Shown here piece by piece: positions 27,332 to 36,932 of a stretch of 64,000 nt of DNA. Location of the stretch: contig NZ_JACYXI010000010.1 of the NCBI RefSeq assembly GCF_014842915.1, forward strand, positions 152,082-216,081, read 5' to 3'. The position numbers and the translations under genes were made by a program. Under the pieces are notes generated by a model. The model saw only the letters and a program-made list of their open reading frames with translations. It was not told where the DNA came from and searched no databases. This DNA is from Roseibium litorale (lineage in GTDB: Bacteria > Pseudomonadota > Alphaproteobacteria > Rhizobiales > Stappiaceae). How positions within the stretch are numbered: position 1 is the first letter of the stretch; every line of letters starts with the position of its first letter.

Positions 27332-30300
27332 ATGAAGTTCTCCCGCCTCCGGGTTGTCGGGTTCAAATCCTTCGTGGAGCCGATGGAATTTGTCATCGGC
27401 AAGGGGCTGACCGGCGTGGTCGGGCCAAATGGCTGCGGCAAGTCGAACCTGGTCGAGGCCCTGCGCTGGGTGATGGGGGAGAATTCCTACAAGAACATGC
27501 GCGCGTCCGGCATGGACGACGTGATTTTCTCCGGCTCCCTCAACCGTCCGGCCCGCAACACCGCGGAAGTGACGCTGTTCCTGGAGAACCCCGACAGAAC
27601 GGCTCCTGCTGCCTTCAATGATGCGGATCTGCTTGAGGTCAGCCGCCGGATCGAGCGGGAATCCGGCTCCAATTACAAGATCAATGGCAAGGACGTGCGT
27701 GCCCGCGATGTGCAACTGCTCTTTGCTGATGCGTCGACCGGGGCAAGGTCTCCGGCGATGGTGCGGCAGGGGATGATCGGCGAGCTGATTTCCGCTAAGC
27801 CCACCTCCCGCCGCCAGATCCTGGAAGAAGCTGCCGGGATCTCCGGTCTGCACAGCCGCCGCAAGGAAGCGGAAATGCGGTTGCGGGCGGCAGAGCAGAA
27901 CCTGGAGCGCCTGGAAGACGTTCTGGTTCAGATTGATGCGCAGGTGGAAAGCCTTCGCCGTCAGTCCCGACAGGCCTCCCGCTACCGCAATCTGTCTTCC
28001 GAGATCCGTGCGGCAGAAGCGACCATTCACTATTTGCGCTGGACCGAGGCAGGGAAGGTGCTTAGCGAGGCAGAAAGCCAGTTCAACGCGGCCCAGCAGC
28101 AGGTGGCCGAAGCGGCGAGCCTTCAGGCGGACAGCGCCAAGGTTCAGGCCATTGCCGCGCACAAGCTGCCGGAGTTGCGCGATGCGTCTGCCCGGGCGGG
28201 TGCTGTGCTACAGCGGTTGATCATCGCCCGCAACGAGCTTGATTCCGAAGAGCGCCGGATCAAGGAACGGCTGCAGGACCTTGAACGCCGTCTGGTTCAA
28301 CTCGTCGAAGACGTGAACCGCGAACAGCGGATGGTTTCTGAAAATGACGAAGTTCTCGAGCGGCTCAGTGAAGAGCGCGCCGAGCTTCTGGAGGAAAACG
28401 AGACGGTGCTGGAGCGGGCGGAGCTTGCCCGCGAGAAGGTGGTGGAAGCCGAAGAGCAGGTAAGCGAACTTGAGACCTCTCTGTCCGAACTGACCACCGC
28501 GCAGGCGCGGGCTGTGGCCGAGCGTCAGGCTCTCGAGCGCCGTGCTTCTGATAGCCGGCAGCGCTGCGAGCGGTTGTCTGCCCAGGTGTCGGAGGCCCGT
28601 CAGGCTCTGGATCAGCTTCTGGCGGAGCTCTCCGCCATCGACGGTATGAGCGAGCGCCAGGAAGAAGTCGAAATGGCGGGCGAGGCGCTGGCTGAAGCCG
28701 AAGCTGGCGTTGAGGAGGCGGAAGAGTGCACGCGTCTTGCCCGCGAGGGCGAGCAGTTGGCCCGTCAGCCGCTGGCCGAAGCGGAAAAGGCCCTGTCTGC
28801 CCTGGAAACCGAAGCGCGCACGCTCGAAAAAGTGCTGAATGTGTCCTTTGGCGGCGAGTGGCCGCCGGTGGTGGATCAGCTCAAGGTCGAACCGGGTTTC
28901 GAGACGGCTCTGGGCGCGGCGCTTGGTGAAGACCTGGATGCTCCGCTGGATGCAGCGTCGCCTGTCCGCTGGGGGCGCGAGCTTGATGCATCCGGCGATC
29001 CAGCACTGCCTGCAGGCGTGAAGTCTCTTGCAAGTGTTGTCGAGGCTCCGGGTGTTCTCGCCCGCCGGCTCGCGCAAATCGGAATTGTGGAGACAGCACA
29101 AGGTCCGGATCTCCAGCGGCAGCTGAAGCCGGGGCAACGGATCGTCACCAAAGAAGGGGACCTGTGGCGCTGGGATGGCTTTGTCGTTGGCGCAGAGGCG
29201 CCGACCCCTGCCGCCCAGAGACTTGCCCAGACGAACCGGTTGGCCGAGCTGGTCGATCAGATCGAGACGGCAAGACTTCAGGCTGAAAGCCGGCGGGAGG
29301 CGCTTCAGGCGGCGGCCGATCTTGTCCGTCAGGCCCAGGAAAACGAGCAGGCTGCCCGCCAGCGCACCCGTGAATGCCAGAAAGATCTGGCTGAGGCGCG
29401 CGAAGCCTTGGCGCGGGCTGAGCGTGCCATGTCACAGCTTGCCGCCCGCAAAAGCGCGGCGGAAGAACGGTCCCAGAGGCTCAGCGAAGAGGCTACAGAA
29501 GCCCGCGAGATCCTGACTGAAGTGGAAGAGGCCTTGGCCGAAGCTCCGGAAGTTCAAGGATTCGCGGATCAGATCAGCAAACTTCAGGGCGAGGTCTCCA
29601 TGGCCCGCAGCGCGCTTGCTGAGGCAAGGGCCGTCTCTGAAGGCCTTGCCCGCGAACAGCTCATGCGCGACCGCCGGCTGGAAGCGATTGCCCGTGAATT
29701 TGACAGCTGGAAGACCCGTGCCGCCAATGCGGCTCAGCAGATTGCGGTTCTGAAAGAGCGCCAGCAGGAGGCCGAGGACGAGAAGATCGAGCTGATCGAA
29801 GCGCCGGAAGAAATTGAGCTGAAACGCCGGGATCTGTTCTCTGAAATCGCCAAGGCGGAAGAGGCCAAGAAAGAAGCGGATGACCAGCTGCAGCGGGCCG
29901 AAGCTGACCAGTCGGATGTCGACCGTGTCGCCCGGACCGCTCTTGAAGCCTTGTCGGCTGCCCGTGAGCAGAAGGTGCGCGCGGAAGAACGGCTTCAGGC
30001 GGCACGTGAACGCAAGGCCGCAATTGAGGCGCGTGTGGATGAGGATCTGGATGTGCCCATGTCGGCCTTGCCGGAACTGGCAGGCCTCCGGGATGGAGCT
30101 CCTCTACCGGACGCGGATGCGACGGAGCGCAAGCTGGACCGTCTGCGCCAGGAACGCGAGCGGCTTGGCGGGGTGAACCTGCGCGCGGAAGAGGAATTGC
30201 AGGAAATCGACCAGCAGCGGACCACGCTGACCAGCGAGCGGGATGACCTGATCGAGGCGATTCGCCGGCTTCGCACCGGGATCTCGAATCTCAACCGGGA

Positions 30301-30790
30301 AGCCCGCGAGCGGCTTCTGGCCTCCTTCGAAATCGTCAACGATCACTTCCAGCGGCTCTTTACCCATCTTTTTGGCGGGGGAACGGCAGAATTGCAGCTT
30401 GTTGATTCCGATGACCCGCTGGATGCGGGCCTTGAAATCATCGCCCGCCCTCCGGGCAAAAAGCCGCAGACCATGACGCTGCTGTCGGGTGGTGAACAGG
30501 CGCTGACAGCCATGGCGCTGATCTTCGCCGTGTTCCTGACCAACCCGGCGCCCATCTGCGTTCTGGACGAGGTGGACGCCCCGCTGGATGACGCCAATGT
30601 TGAGCGTTACTGCGACCTTCTGGATGAAATGTCGCGCCGGACGGAGACCCGTTTCGTGGTCATCACCCACAACCCGATTACCATGGCCCGGATGAACCGG
30701 CTATTCGGGGTAACCATGGCCGAGCGTGGCGTTTCGCAGCTTGTTTCGGTCGATCTGGAGACTGCCGAGCGATTCCGGGAAGCGGTTTGA
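27332..30790 (+). CDS. smc: Chromosome segregation protein SMC
   Basis: ATPase of the SMC-ScpAB condensin. The ATG at 27332 (GGAGGGAC upstream) gives 1152 residues, normal length; the extra upstream 36 codons are not SMC-like. Head-N has Walker A GPNGCGKSN (31-39). Two long, Glu/Arg/Ala-rich coiled coils (about 170-500 and 670-1000) flank a hinge around 510-660. Head-C has the signature LLSGGEQ (1050-1056) and Walker B VLDEVDAPLDD (D1079/E1080). A large minus-strand open frame across its 5' end is a GC artefact. Confidence 0.98.
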   Translation: MKFSRLRVVGFKSFVEPMEFVIGKGLTGVVGPNGCGKSNLVEALRWVMGENSYKNMRASGMDDVIFSGSLNRPARNTAEVTLFLENPDRTAPAAFNDADLLEVSRRIERESGSNYKINGKDVRARDVQLLFADASTGARSPAMVRQGMIGELISAKPTSRRQILEEAAGISGLHSRRKEAEMRLRAAEQNLERLEDVLVQIDAQVESLRRQSRQASRYRNLSSEIRAAEATIHYLRWTEAGKVLSEAESQFNAAQQQVAEAASLQADSAKVQAIAAHKLPELRDASARAGAVLQRLIIARNELDSEERRIKERLQDLERRLVQLVEDVNREQRMVSENDEVLERLSEERAELLEENETVLERAELAREKVVEAEEQVSELETSLSELTTAQARAVAERQALERRASDSRQRCERLSAQVSEARQALDQLLAELSAIDGMSERQEEVEMAGEALAEAEAGVEEAEECTRLAREGEQLARQPLAEAEKALSALETEARTLEKVLNVSFGGEWPPVVDQLKVEPGFETALGAALGEDLDAPLDAASPVRWGRELDASGDPALPAGVKSLASVVEAPGVLARRLAQIGIVETAQGPDLQRQLKPGQRIVTKEGDLWRWDGFVVGAEAPTPAAQRLAQTNRLAELVDQIETARLQAESRREALQAAADLVRQAQENEQAARQRTRECQKDLAEAREALARAERAMSQLAARKSAAEERSQRLSEEATEAREILTEVEEALAEAPEVQGFADQISKLQGEVSMARSALAEARAVSEGLAREQLMRDRRLEAIAREFDSWKTRAANAAQQIAVLKERQQEAEDEKIELIEAPEEIELKRRDLFSEIAKAEEAKKEADDQLQRAEADQSDVDRVARTALEALSAAREQKVRAEERLQAARERKAAIEARVDEDLDVPMSALPELAGLRDGAPLPDADATERKLDRLRQERERLGGVNLRAEEELQEIDQQRTTLTSERDDLIEAIRRLRTGISNLNREARERLLASFEIVNDHFQRLFTHLFGGGTAELQLVDSDDPLDAGLEIIARPPGKKPQTMTLLSGGEQALTAMALIFAVFLTNPAPICVLDEVDAPLDDANVERYCDLLDEMSRRTETRFVVITHNPITMARMNRLFGVTMAERGVSQLVSVDLETAERFREAV

Positions 30791-30904
30791 TAGGCCCTTC
30801 CAAGGGGTACATTGGCTCCAGCTATTCGACTTAAGGCTGGAGAAAAGCCGTCGTCTGCATTTTTATCATTTAAAATCAATAACTTAAATAACTATAGCCT
30901 GTTC

Positions 30905-30933
30905 TTGACAGGGCAGGGGGTGCCGACTATGGT
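30905..30933 (+). promoter_or_regulatory. Promoter of the F0 ATP synthase operon
   Basis: TTGACA at 30905-30910, a 17-bp spacer, TATGGT at 30928-30933. It lies 63 bp before the atpI start codon, downstream of an AT-rich stretch (30857-30900) that could act as an UP element. Confidence 0.75.
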
Positions 30934-30995
30934 GCGCCCGGCTTAAGGGGGCTTTTGGGCTGCCGGATTGAAAGTTGGGCGGGTGCGGAAAAGAC

Positions 30996-31385
30996 ATGGT
31001 TGGCTCTGCACAAGACGATCCGAATTCTGATCCGAAAGACGAAGCTTCACAGGCGGAACTGTCTGAAAGGCGGGACCGGCTGAACCGGATGCTGGATGGC
31101 CGGCGCGAGGCTGAAGAAGCTGTCGCTGCTAAGGCTAAATCCAGTTCCACCGGTTACGGGAAAGCGATGAAACTGTCCTCGGACTTCATCGCCGGTATTG
31201 TGGTTGGGGGCGGTATCGGCTGGGCCATTGACCAGTGGTTTGGGACACTTCCCTTCGGGTTGGTGATCTTTTTATTACTGGGCTTTGCCGCAGGGGTCTT
31301 GAATGTTCTAAGGTCAGTAGGCTATGTCGCTGATCCGGAAGCAAGGCTAGGCGGCAAAAAGCCGGACGGCGACAGTTCCAAGTAA
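30996..31385 (+). CDS. atpI: ATP synthase protein I
   Basis: An accessory membrane protein thought to help assemble the c-ring. The 129 residues start MVGSAQDDPNSDP (GGAAAAGAC upstream of the ATG at 30996). A charged N-terminal region of about 60 residues is followed by two membrane helices (MKLSSDFIAGIVVGGGIGWAIDQW and PFGLVIFLLLGFAAGVLNVLR), the AtpI/Gct signature. It is first in the order atpI-B-E-F'-F, 52 bp before atpB. Confidence 0.93.
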   Translation: MVGSAQDDPNSDPKDEASQAELSERRDRLNRMLDGRREAEEAVAAKAKSSSTGYGKAMKLSSDFIAGIVVGGGIGWAIDQWFGTLPFGLVIFLLLGFAAGVLNVLRSVGYVADPEARLGGKKPDGDSSK

Positions 31386-31437
31386 TTCCTGCGTCATGTG
31401 GCGCGCCCTGAGACGAACGAGCGAAGAAGGCTGACCG

Positions 31438-32187
31438 GTGGCGAACGATCCGATCCATCAGTTCCAGATCCACAAACTGTTTCCGATTGAAGTCGGCGGT
31501 ATGGATTTCTCTTTTACCAATTCCTCGCTGTTCATGGCGCTGACCGTGGCGGCGGCTTCCGCGTTCCTGATCTTCTCGACCAGTGGTCGTGGTCTGGTCC
31601 CGAGCCGCATGCAGTCCGTGTCGGAAATGGCCTATGAGTTCGTGGCGGGAATGCTGCGAAGTTCGGCGGGGACGGAAGGCATGCGCTTCTTCCCGTTGGT
31701 CTTCTCCCTGTTCATGTTCGTCCTGGTGGCAAACCTGTTCGGCATGTTCCCCTATTTCTTCACGATCACGAGCCACATCATCGTGACCTTCGCCCTGGCG
31801 ATGCTGGTGATCCTGACAGTGACGATCTATGGCCTGATGCGCCACGGTCTGCACTTCTTCTCGCTGTTCGTCCCTTCGGGCGTTCCGGCCGCCCTCATTC
31901 CGATTGTGGCGCCGATCGAGATCATTTCGTTCCTTTCCCGTCCGGTCAGTCTCTCTGTTCGTCTTTTTGCGAACATGCTTGCCGGTCACATCACTCTGAA
32001 GGTGTTCGCAGGCTTCGTCGTGAGCCTGAGCGCAATGGGCGCAGTCGGCATCTTCGGTGCGGTTCTTCCGCTGGGAATGACGGTGGCGCTTACCGCGCTT
32101 GAATTCCTCGTCGCCTTCCTGCAGGCCTACGTCTTCACGGTCCTGACCTGCATGTATCTGAACGACGCCCTTCACCCGTCACACTAA
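31438..32187 (+). CDS. atpB: F0F1 ATP synthase subunit a
   Basis: Proton channel subunit. It has 249 residues, a GTG start at 31438 with GAAGG upstream, and six or so membrane helices. The essential Arg is in [20 protein letters not shown], and the C-terminal [27 protein letters not shown] is typical. Second gene of the F0 operon; atpE follows after 76 bp. Confidence 0.98.
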   Translation: MANDPIHQFQIHKLFPIEVGGMDFSFTNSSLFMALTVAAASAFLIFSTSGRGLVPSRMQSVSEMAYEFVAGMLRSSAGTEGMRFFPLVFSLFMFVLVANLFGMFPYFFTITSHIIVTFALAMLVILTVTIYGLMRHGLHFFSLFVPSGVPAALIPIVAPIEIISFLSRPVSLSVRLFANMLAGHITLKVFAGFVVSLSAMGAVGIFGAVLPLGMTVALTALEFLVAFLQAYVFTVLTCMYLNDALHPSH

Positions 32188-32263
32188 GCATCACAAGTTC
32201 ACGCGGCGCCTGACCGGCGTCGCCTGGTGAAATCTGCGAAAACACAATCTAGGAGCACGTGTC

Positions 32264-32488
32264 ATGGAAGCAGAAGCAGCAAAGTACATCGGCGCCGGTA
32301 TCGCATGCCTCGGCATGGGTGGTGCAGCAATCGCACTCGGCACCATCTTCGGCAACTACCTGGCAGGCGCACTGCGCAACCCGACCGCTGCTGATGGCCA
32401 GTTCGGCCGTCTGGTTTTCGGCTTCGCCGTTACCGAAGCTCTGGGCATCTTCTCTCTGCTGATCGCCCTTCTTCTCCTTTTCGCGTAA
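32264..32488 (+). CDS. atpE: F0F1 ATP synthase subunit c
   Basis: The rotor-ring subunit, a 74-residue helical hairpin. The Gly/Ala-rich first helix [21 protein letters not shown] and the polar loop LRNPTA are followed by the ion-carrying Glu in [28 protein letters not shown] precedes the ATG by 7 nt. There is no Na+-type Gln/Ser/Thr signature, so it is a proton-type ring. Confidence 0.98.
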   Translation: MEAEAAKYIGAGIACLGMGGAAIALGTIFGNYLAGALRNPTAADGQFGRLVFGFAVTEALGIFSLLIALLLLFA

Positions 32489-32573
32489 GCAACCGCTAGA
32501 CCCTAGCGAGTTTGACGCGACTCCGGTGGCGGCGCCTTAACAGCGCCGCCTAACCGGAATTTGGAGACAGGAA

Positions 32574-33134
32574 ATGGCAAGCCAAACCCATTCTAACACC
32601 GAAGGCACGCACGAAGCGATCGATGTGCCTGCGGGTGAGCACGGTGCGGGTTTCCCGCCGTTCGACAGCAATACGTTTGCGTCGCAGATCCTGTGGCTGG
32701 CCATCTTCTTTGGCCTGTTCTACTGGATCATGAAGAACGTGGCCGTCCCTCGGCTGGCTGGCATCCTTGAAGACCGCAAGGATCGCATTGCTGGTGATCT
32801 TGCTGAAGCAAACCGCCTCAAGCAGGAGACCGATGCAGCCATTGCAGCTTACGAGCAGGCTCTTGCCGAAGCCCGTAACAAGGCCCACGGCATTGCAGCT
32901 GACACGCGCGCAAAGCTGAAGGCCGAAAACGAAGCCCGCCGCGAAAAGGCAGAAGCAGACCTGGCTGTGAAGCTGGCCGCTGCCGAAAGCAACATCGCGG
33001 ACATCAAGGCGAAAGCTTTGTCTCAGGTTGGCGAGATTGCCGGTGAAACCACCTCGGCTCTTGTCGAAGCTCTGGTTGGGAAGGCTCCCAAGGAAGCCGA
33101 TCTGTCCAAGGCCGTCAAAGCTGCGATGAACTGA
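32574..33134 (+). CDS. atpG: F0F1 ATP synthase subunit b'
   Basis: The b' stator subunit used by photosynthetic and most alphaproteobacteria. It has 186 residues: an N-terminal tail of about 30 residues, one membrane helix (TFASQILWLAIFFGLFYWIMKNVAVPRLA) and a long charged helix. A separate b gene follows after 10 bp, so the stalk is a b/b' heterodimer. The name atpG (also called atpF2 or atpX) is used differently among genomes. Confidence 0.95.
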   Translation: MASQTHSNTEGTHEAIDVPAGEHGAGFPPFDSNTFASQILWLAIFFGLFYWIMKNVAVPRLAGILEDRKDRIAGDLAEANRLKQETDAAIAAYEQALAEARNKAHGIAADTRAKLKAENEARREKAEADLAVKLAAAESNIADIKAKALSQVGEIAGETTSALVEALVGKAPKEADLSKAVKAAMN

Positions 33135-33144
33135 GGAGACGACC

Positions 33145-33624
33145 ATGGATGCAACATTCTGGGCCTTTGTAGGCCTCGTCATCTTCCTCGCAGCGATGGT
33201 CTGGATCAAGATTCCGTCGAAGATCGGTGGAGCTCTGGACAATCGTGCGGACGCCATCCGCGCTGAACTGGACGAAGCCCGCAAGCTTCGCGAAGAAGCT
33301 CAGGCGCTTCTGTCCGACTATCAGCGCAAGCGCCACGAAGCCGAAGCCGAAGCGGAAGCCATCGTTGCGGAAGCGAACGCGGAAGCCGAGCGTCTGACCC
33401 TTGAGACCAATCAGGCTCTTGAAGAACTGATCGCACGCCGGACCAAGGCTGCGGAAGAGAAGATTTCCCAGGCTGAAACCCAGGCAATCTCCGAAGTTCG
33501 TGCCCGTGCAGCAGATATCGCTGTTGCCGCTGCCGAGCAGATCCTGTCTGCAACGGTGAAGGACAAGGTTGCTGACGATATTCTGTCCAAGAGCATCGAT
33601 CAGGTTAAGGCAAAGCTGAACTGA
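33145..33624 (+). CDS. atpF: F0F1 ATP synthase subunit b
   Basis: The second peripheral-stalk subunit, 159 residues. One N-terminal membrane helix (FWAFVGLVIFLAAMVWI) and a long Glu/Ala-rich coiled coil (LREEAQALLSDYQRKRHEAEAEAEAIVAEANAE). Last gene of the F0 operon; the F1 genes are not in this window, as is usual in alphaproteobacteria where F0 and F1 are separate operons. A terminator follows at 33647. Confidence 0.97.
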   Translation: MDATFWAFVGLVIFLAAMVWIKIPSKIGGALDNRADAIRAELDEARKLREEAQALLSDYQRKRHEAEAEAEAIVAEANAEAERLTLETNQALEELIARRTKAAEEKISQAETQAISEVRARAADIAVAAAEQILSATVKDKVADDILSKSIDQVKAKLN

Positions 33625-33646
33625 TCCTTCGAGATCAAGCTTTTTG

Positions 33647-33674
33647 AAAAGCGGCCTCCGGGCCGCTTTTTTTA
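33647..33674 (+). terminator. Terminator of the F0 operon
   Basis: A 10-bp stem, AAAAGCGGCC with GGCCGCTTTT, tetraloop TCCG, followed by further T residues. Confidence 0.9.
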
Positions 33675-33747
33675 TGTTTGGTGGCGGGCGGGGAGCCGGT
33701 ACCGTGACTGCATCCGCATGGTGCGCTCCAGTTGACTTTTCAGCTGG

Positions 33748-34431
33748 TCAGCTCAGCAGATCGCGAATGGGCTTGAACGAGCGCCGGTGCAAAGCGCAGG
33801 GACCAAGCTCCAGAAGCGCAGCTTGATGGCGGGGCACCCCGTAGCCCTTGTGAACGGCAAAGCCGTAGCCCGGAAACGCCGCATCTGCCTGAACCATCAT
33901 CCGGTCGCGCAGAACCTTGGCGATGATGGAGGCAGCTGCAATGGCAAGGCAACGTCCGTCCCCTTTGATGAGGCTCTGGCCGTCGATGCCGAGGCCGGGG
34001 GGAACATCCTTGCCATCCACCATGACCATGCGGGGCGCATCGGGCAGTGCCTTGACCGCCCGCACCATGGCCGACAGGGTTGCTGCCCGGATGTTGCGCT
34101 GATCGATCGTGGCGGCGGAAGCACTGGCAATGCCGACCCGGGCACTCGTCATGATCTGGCCGAACAACATCTCGCGCTTGGCTTCCGTCAGTTTTTTGGA
34201 GTCGTTCAGCCCCTCAGGCACCCGCTTGTAGTCGAGAATAACGGCCGCAGTAACAACTGGCCCGGCCCAGGGGCCGCGCCCCGCCTCGTCGACGCCGGCC
34301 ATAAGCCCGTCAAATTGAGCCGCATGCATGCGCTCAAGTTTCAGATTTGGGGCATCGTCGAAACGAAGATCGAAGAGGGAAGGGGCGGAAAATCGGCTCA
34401 TGGCCAGACACTGCCAATCTGCATCCGCCAC
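33748..34431 (-). CDS. rnhB: Ribonuclease HII
   Basis: Removes ribonucleotides from DNA:RNA hybrids. The product is 227 residues. Catalytic acidic residues are seen in MAGVDEAGRGPWAGPV (Asp-Glu), in MVMVDGKDVPPG (Asp) and near GDGRCLAIAAASIIAKVLRDRMM. The GTG at 34431 follows the stop of the radical SAM gene by 8 bp and has GAGG 6 nt upstream; an internal ATG at 34401 would give 217 residues. It forms a two-gene unit with the radical SAM gene. Confidence 0.96.
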   Translation of the reverse strand: MADADWQCLAMSRFSAPSLFDLRFDDAPNLKLERMHAAQFDGLMAGVDEAGRGPWAGPVVTAAVILDYKRVPEGLNDSKKLTEAKREMLFGQIMTSARVGIASASAATIDQRNIRAATLSAMVRAVKALPDAPRMVMVDGKDVPPGLGIDGQSLIKGDGRCLAIAAASIIAKVLRDRMMVQADAAFPGYGFAVHKGYGVPRHQAALLELGPCALHRRSFKPIRDLLS

Positions 34432-34439
34432 GGCAAGCC

Positions 34440-35582
34440 TCAGCTGCCGAAGAGATCCAGTTGCACCCCGCCTTTTTGCGGCGAGATGAATTGTTCGCTG
34501 TCGAGCTTGCGCCGCCGCGTGTTGAGGCCCAGGCGTTTAGCGGCAAGCTGAAAGCGGCGGGCGATCTGATCCGCATAGGGGCCTTTGCCGCGCATGCGCT
34601 CGCCCCATTTGGCATCATAGTCCTTGCCGTCGCGCATGGAGCGGATGAGGCTCATGACATGACGGTACTTGTCCGGCCGCTCGCGCACCAGCCAATCGCG
34701 GAACAGTTCCGAGACTTCCAGCGGCAGCCTGAGCAGGATAAAGCCAGCCTCAGCCGCTCCGTGCTCATGAGCGGCCTCCAGAATGCTCTCCAGCTCGCTG
34801 TCGGTAAGGGCGGGGATCACCGGGGCGATCATGACGGAAGTTGGAATGCCTGCGTCCGACAGGGCCTTCACGGCTTCCAGCCGCTTTGACGGGGTTGAGG
34901 CCCGTGGCTCCATCGCCCGGCAAAGCTTGCGGTCCAGCGTTGTGATGGAGAGGGCGACCTTGGCGAGATTGCGCTCCGCCATGCGCGACAGGATATCCGC
35001 ATCCCGCGCGACCAGGGCAGACTTGGTGACGATGGCGACAGGATGATTGCACCGGTCCAGCACTTCAAGCACTTCGCGCATGATCTTGTAGCGCCGCTCA
35101 ATGGGTTGATAGGGATCGGTGTTGGTGCCGATGGCAATCGGGCGCACCGTATAGCCGGGGCGGGACAGCTCGCGTTCAAGAAGCTCAGCTGCATTGGGTT
35201 TGGCAAAGAGACGGGTTTCGAAATCCAGTCCGGGAGACAGGCCCATGAAGGCGTGGCTGGGGCGGGCAAAGCAATAGATGCAGCCATGCTCGCAGCCCCG
35301 GTAGGGGTTCACGGAGCGGTCGAATGACAAATCGGGCGAAGCGTTCCGGGTTATGATGGTCCGGGCCCGCTCTTCCTGGACACTGGTCTTGAAGGCGGGC
35401 AGATCCTCAAGTCCGTCCCAGCCGTCGTCAAAGGCTTCGGTGGCGAGGCGCTCGAACCGTCCCGACATGTTGAGGCCCGCTCCGCGGCCTCTGCGGCGAG
35501 GTTCTGCAACTGTGGCCTGAGGCGCAGGTTGCTGTTCCAAATCCGGGTAAGTCTTTGAATCGTTTAGAGTGGGACGTGGCAT
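34440..35582 (-). CDS. PA0069-family radical SAM protein (SplB-like)
   Basis: A 380-residue radical SAM enzyme. The cluster motif is CEHGCIYC (C97, C101, C104), within RSVNPYRGCEHGCIYCFARPSHAF, which is the mark of the PA0069/SplB-related group. The barrel continues with PIAIGTNTDPYQPIERRYKIMREVLEVL and AIVTKSALVARDADIL. The reaction is not known; relatives of spore photoproduct lyase repair DNA, but these proteins lack proof of that. The neighbour rnhB, 8 bp downstream, makes a nucleic-acid role plausible. Confidence 0.9.
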   Translation of the reverse strand: MPRPTLNDSKTYPDLEQQPAPQATVAEPRRRGRGAGLNMSGRFERLATEAFDDGWDGLEDLPAFKTSVQEERARTIITRNASPDLSFDRSVNPYRGCEHGCIYCFARPSHAFMGLSPGLDFETRLFAKPNAAELLERELSRPGYTVRPIAIGTNTDPYQPIERRYKIMREVLEVLDRCNHPVAIVTKSALVARDADILSRMAERNLAKVALSITTLDRKLCRAMEPRASTPSKRLEAVKALSDAGIPTSVMIAPVIPALTDSELESILEAAHEHGAAEAGFILLRLPLEVSELFRDWLVRERPDKYRHVMSLIRSMRDGKDYDAKWGERMRGKGPYADQIARRFQLAAKRLGLNTRRRKLDSEQFISPQKGGVQLDLFGS

Positions 35583-35695
35583 GTGAGCGGGACTCGTTCC
35601 GTTCGCCTAGAACATAACGGGAACATTAATCCAAAGGTGCGATAATTCAAGGCGATCTTCTCGCAATCCAGCGAAAAAGCCGTTACAACATTGTC

Positions 35696-36391
35696 ATGAT
35701 TACCGTGATCATCCCGACTTTGAACTCCGAGAAAGACCTAGCCCACACGCTGGCGGCCCTGGTTCCGGCGGCTGCTGAAGGCGTGGTCAAGGAAGTTGTC
35801 ATTGTTGATGGAGGCTCTGCGGATCACACAGATCAGGTTGCAGATGCTGCTGGTTGCGAATGGCTGGCCATCCCGGCGAGCCGCGGCGAAAGAATGACGG
35901 CAGGTGTCAATCAGTCCCGGCGCGGGGAATGGCTCTTGTTTCTATCTGCTGATTCCGTTCTGGAAAGCGGCTGGCATCATGAGGCCCAGTCCTTCATCGA
36001 GCGTGCCGAGCGCTCGGGCAGCGGTGACCGGTCGGCGGCGGCTTTCATGCTGAGATATGATGCCTTCGGTCTCGGACCGAGGGTATCTGAAGCGTTTGCG
36101 ATGATCCGCTCCCGCCTTCTGGGCATGCCCTATGGCAATCAGGGGCTTCTGATCTCAAGGCGGTTCTACAGCCGTATCGGTGGCCACCGGCCTTTGCCGG
36201 AGATGGAAGATCTGGATCTCGTCAAACGGATTGGTGCAAGACGGCTGCATTCACTGCGCTCGGCAGCCATCTCCTCCGGCCGTCAGGAGCGCGACCAGGG
36301 CATGGTCACAAATGCCCGCCGTGCCCTGGCCCGGTTTGTCGCCGGCACCTTCCGTCTGCCCACCAAGCTCGTTTTGAAGCTGCACGGATAG
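35696..36391 (+). CDS. Family 2 glycosyltransferase
   Basis: A 231-residue GT-A fold enzyme without membrane anchor. The N-terminus ITVIIPTLNSEKDLAHTLAAL binds nucleotide-sugar; VVIVDGGSADHT and FLSADSVLESGWH (DxD-like SAD) follow. GNQGLLISRRFYSRIGGHRPLPEMEDLDLVKRIG is typical of the short TIGR04283-type GT2 proteins. The acceptor is unknown. It is a single gene divergent from the radical SAM gene. Confidence 0.9.
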   Translation: MITVIIPTLNSEKDLAHTLAALVPAAAEGVVKEVVIVDGGSADHTDQVADAAGCEWLAIPASRGERMTAGVNQSRRGEWLLFLSADSVLESGWHHEAQSFIERAERSGSGDRSAAAFMLRYDAFGLGPRVSEAFAMIRSRLLGMPYGNQGLLISRRFYSRIGGHRPLPEMEDLDLVKRIGARRLHSLRSAAISSGRQERDQGMVTNARRALARFVAGTFRLPTKLVLKLHG

Positions 36392-36435
36392 ATTTGCCGT
36401 GATGGCTTCCCCGTTCGTGCCACGGGAGGGGCTGG

Positions 36436-36801
36436 CTATTGCGGTGTCACTTGAATCGCGCTGACCCTCGCTGGCTTCCGGTTGCAGCCCCAAAGGTAGT
36501 TGTATACCTCTTCCGCCGTATATTCCCGCGTCTGATTGCCGACCTTGTAGCTCGGCATCTCGAGATCCCAAGGGCCCGCGGCGTCACCAGGATCGCCGCC
36601 ATAGGTTCGGGCTCCCGCTGGAAGGCAGGCAAGAATATAGCCGGTGCGGAACGCCTCCGGGTTTGGATGGCGTCCAGCCCCCTGGAACGTGAAATTCAGC
36701 TCAAAGTCGGCCGTGGCATAGGCGGGTACGGCCGCCAGAAGCAGGAAGGTCAGACAGCCCGCTGCTGTCTGCATCAGCGGTTTGCTACGTCGTCTCGTCA
36801 T
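36436..36801 (-). CDS. Small secreted hypothetical protein
   Basis: A 121-residue exported protein. The ATG at 36801 has AAGGAGA upstream; the open frame to 36900 is not needed. The signal peptide ends near VPAYATADFELNF. The mature part, about 90 residues, has two cysteines (ILACLPAGA and LWGCNRK) that could form one disulfide. The family is not recognised. It is 131 bp downstream of the MFS gene, separated by a terminator. Confidence 0.75.
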   Translation of the reverse strand: MTRRRSKPLMQTAAGCLTFLLLAAVPAYATADFELNFTFQGAGRHPNPEAFRTGYILACLPAGARTYGGDPGDAAGPWDLEMPSYKVGNQTREYTAEEVYNYLWGCNRKPARVSAIQVTPQ

Positions 36802-36897
36802 ATTCGTCTCCTTCAAACGAGCGGGCAGATACCCTTTTTGAAGGACGTCTTCTGACGGTATGTGTGAGAAGGATTTATTCAGACCATGCTGCTTGGG

Positions 36898-36928
36898 CAA
36901 AGGCCGCAGGCGGAACCTGCGGCCTTTG
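36898..36928 (-). terminator. Terminator of the MFS gene
   Basis: AAAGGCCGCAGG pairs with CCTGCGGCCTTT around a short loop (about 36910-36915). It is 5 bp past the MFS stop codon on the minus strand. Confidence 0.75.
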
Positions 36929-36932
36929 CAGT

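Noticed and set aside
27355..27375. GGTTCAAATCC-like sequence as a tRNA T-arm
   Set aside because: It lies within the smc coding start (residues GFKSF) and no tRNA cloverleaf surrounds it.
26447..28162. A 571-codon minus-strand frame across dsbA and smc
   Set aside because: It is antisense to two clear genes, has no recognisable domain and no ribosome site; a common artefact of GC-rich coding.
33200..33600. Repeated GAAGC-type triplets in atpF as a tandem repeat
   Set aside because: They are codon repeats for the Glu/Ala-rich coiled coil of subunit b, not a DNA repeat element.
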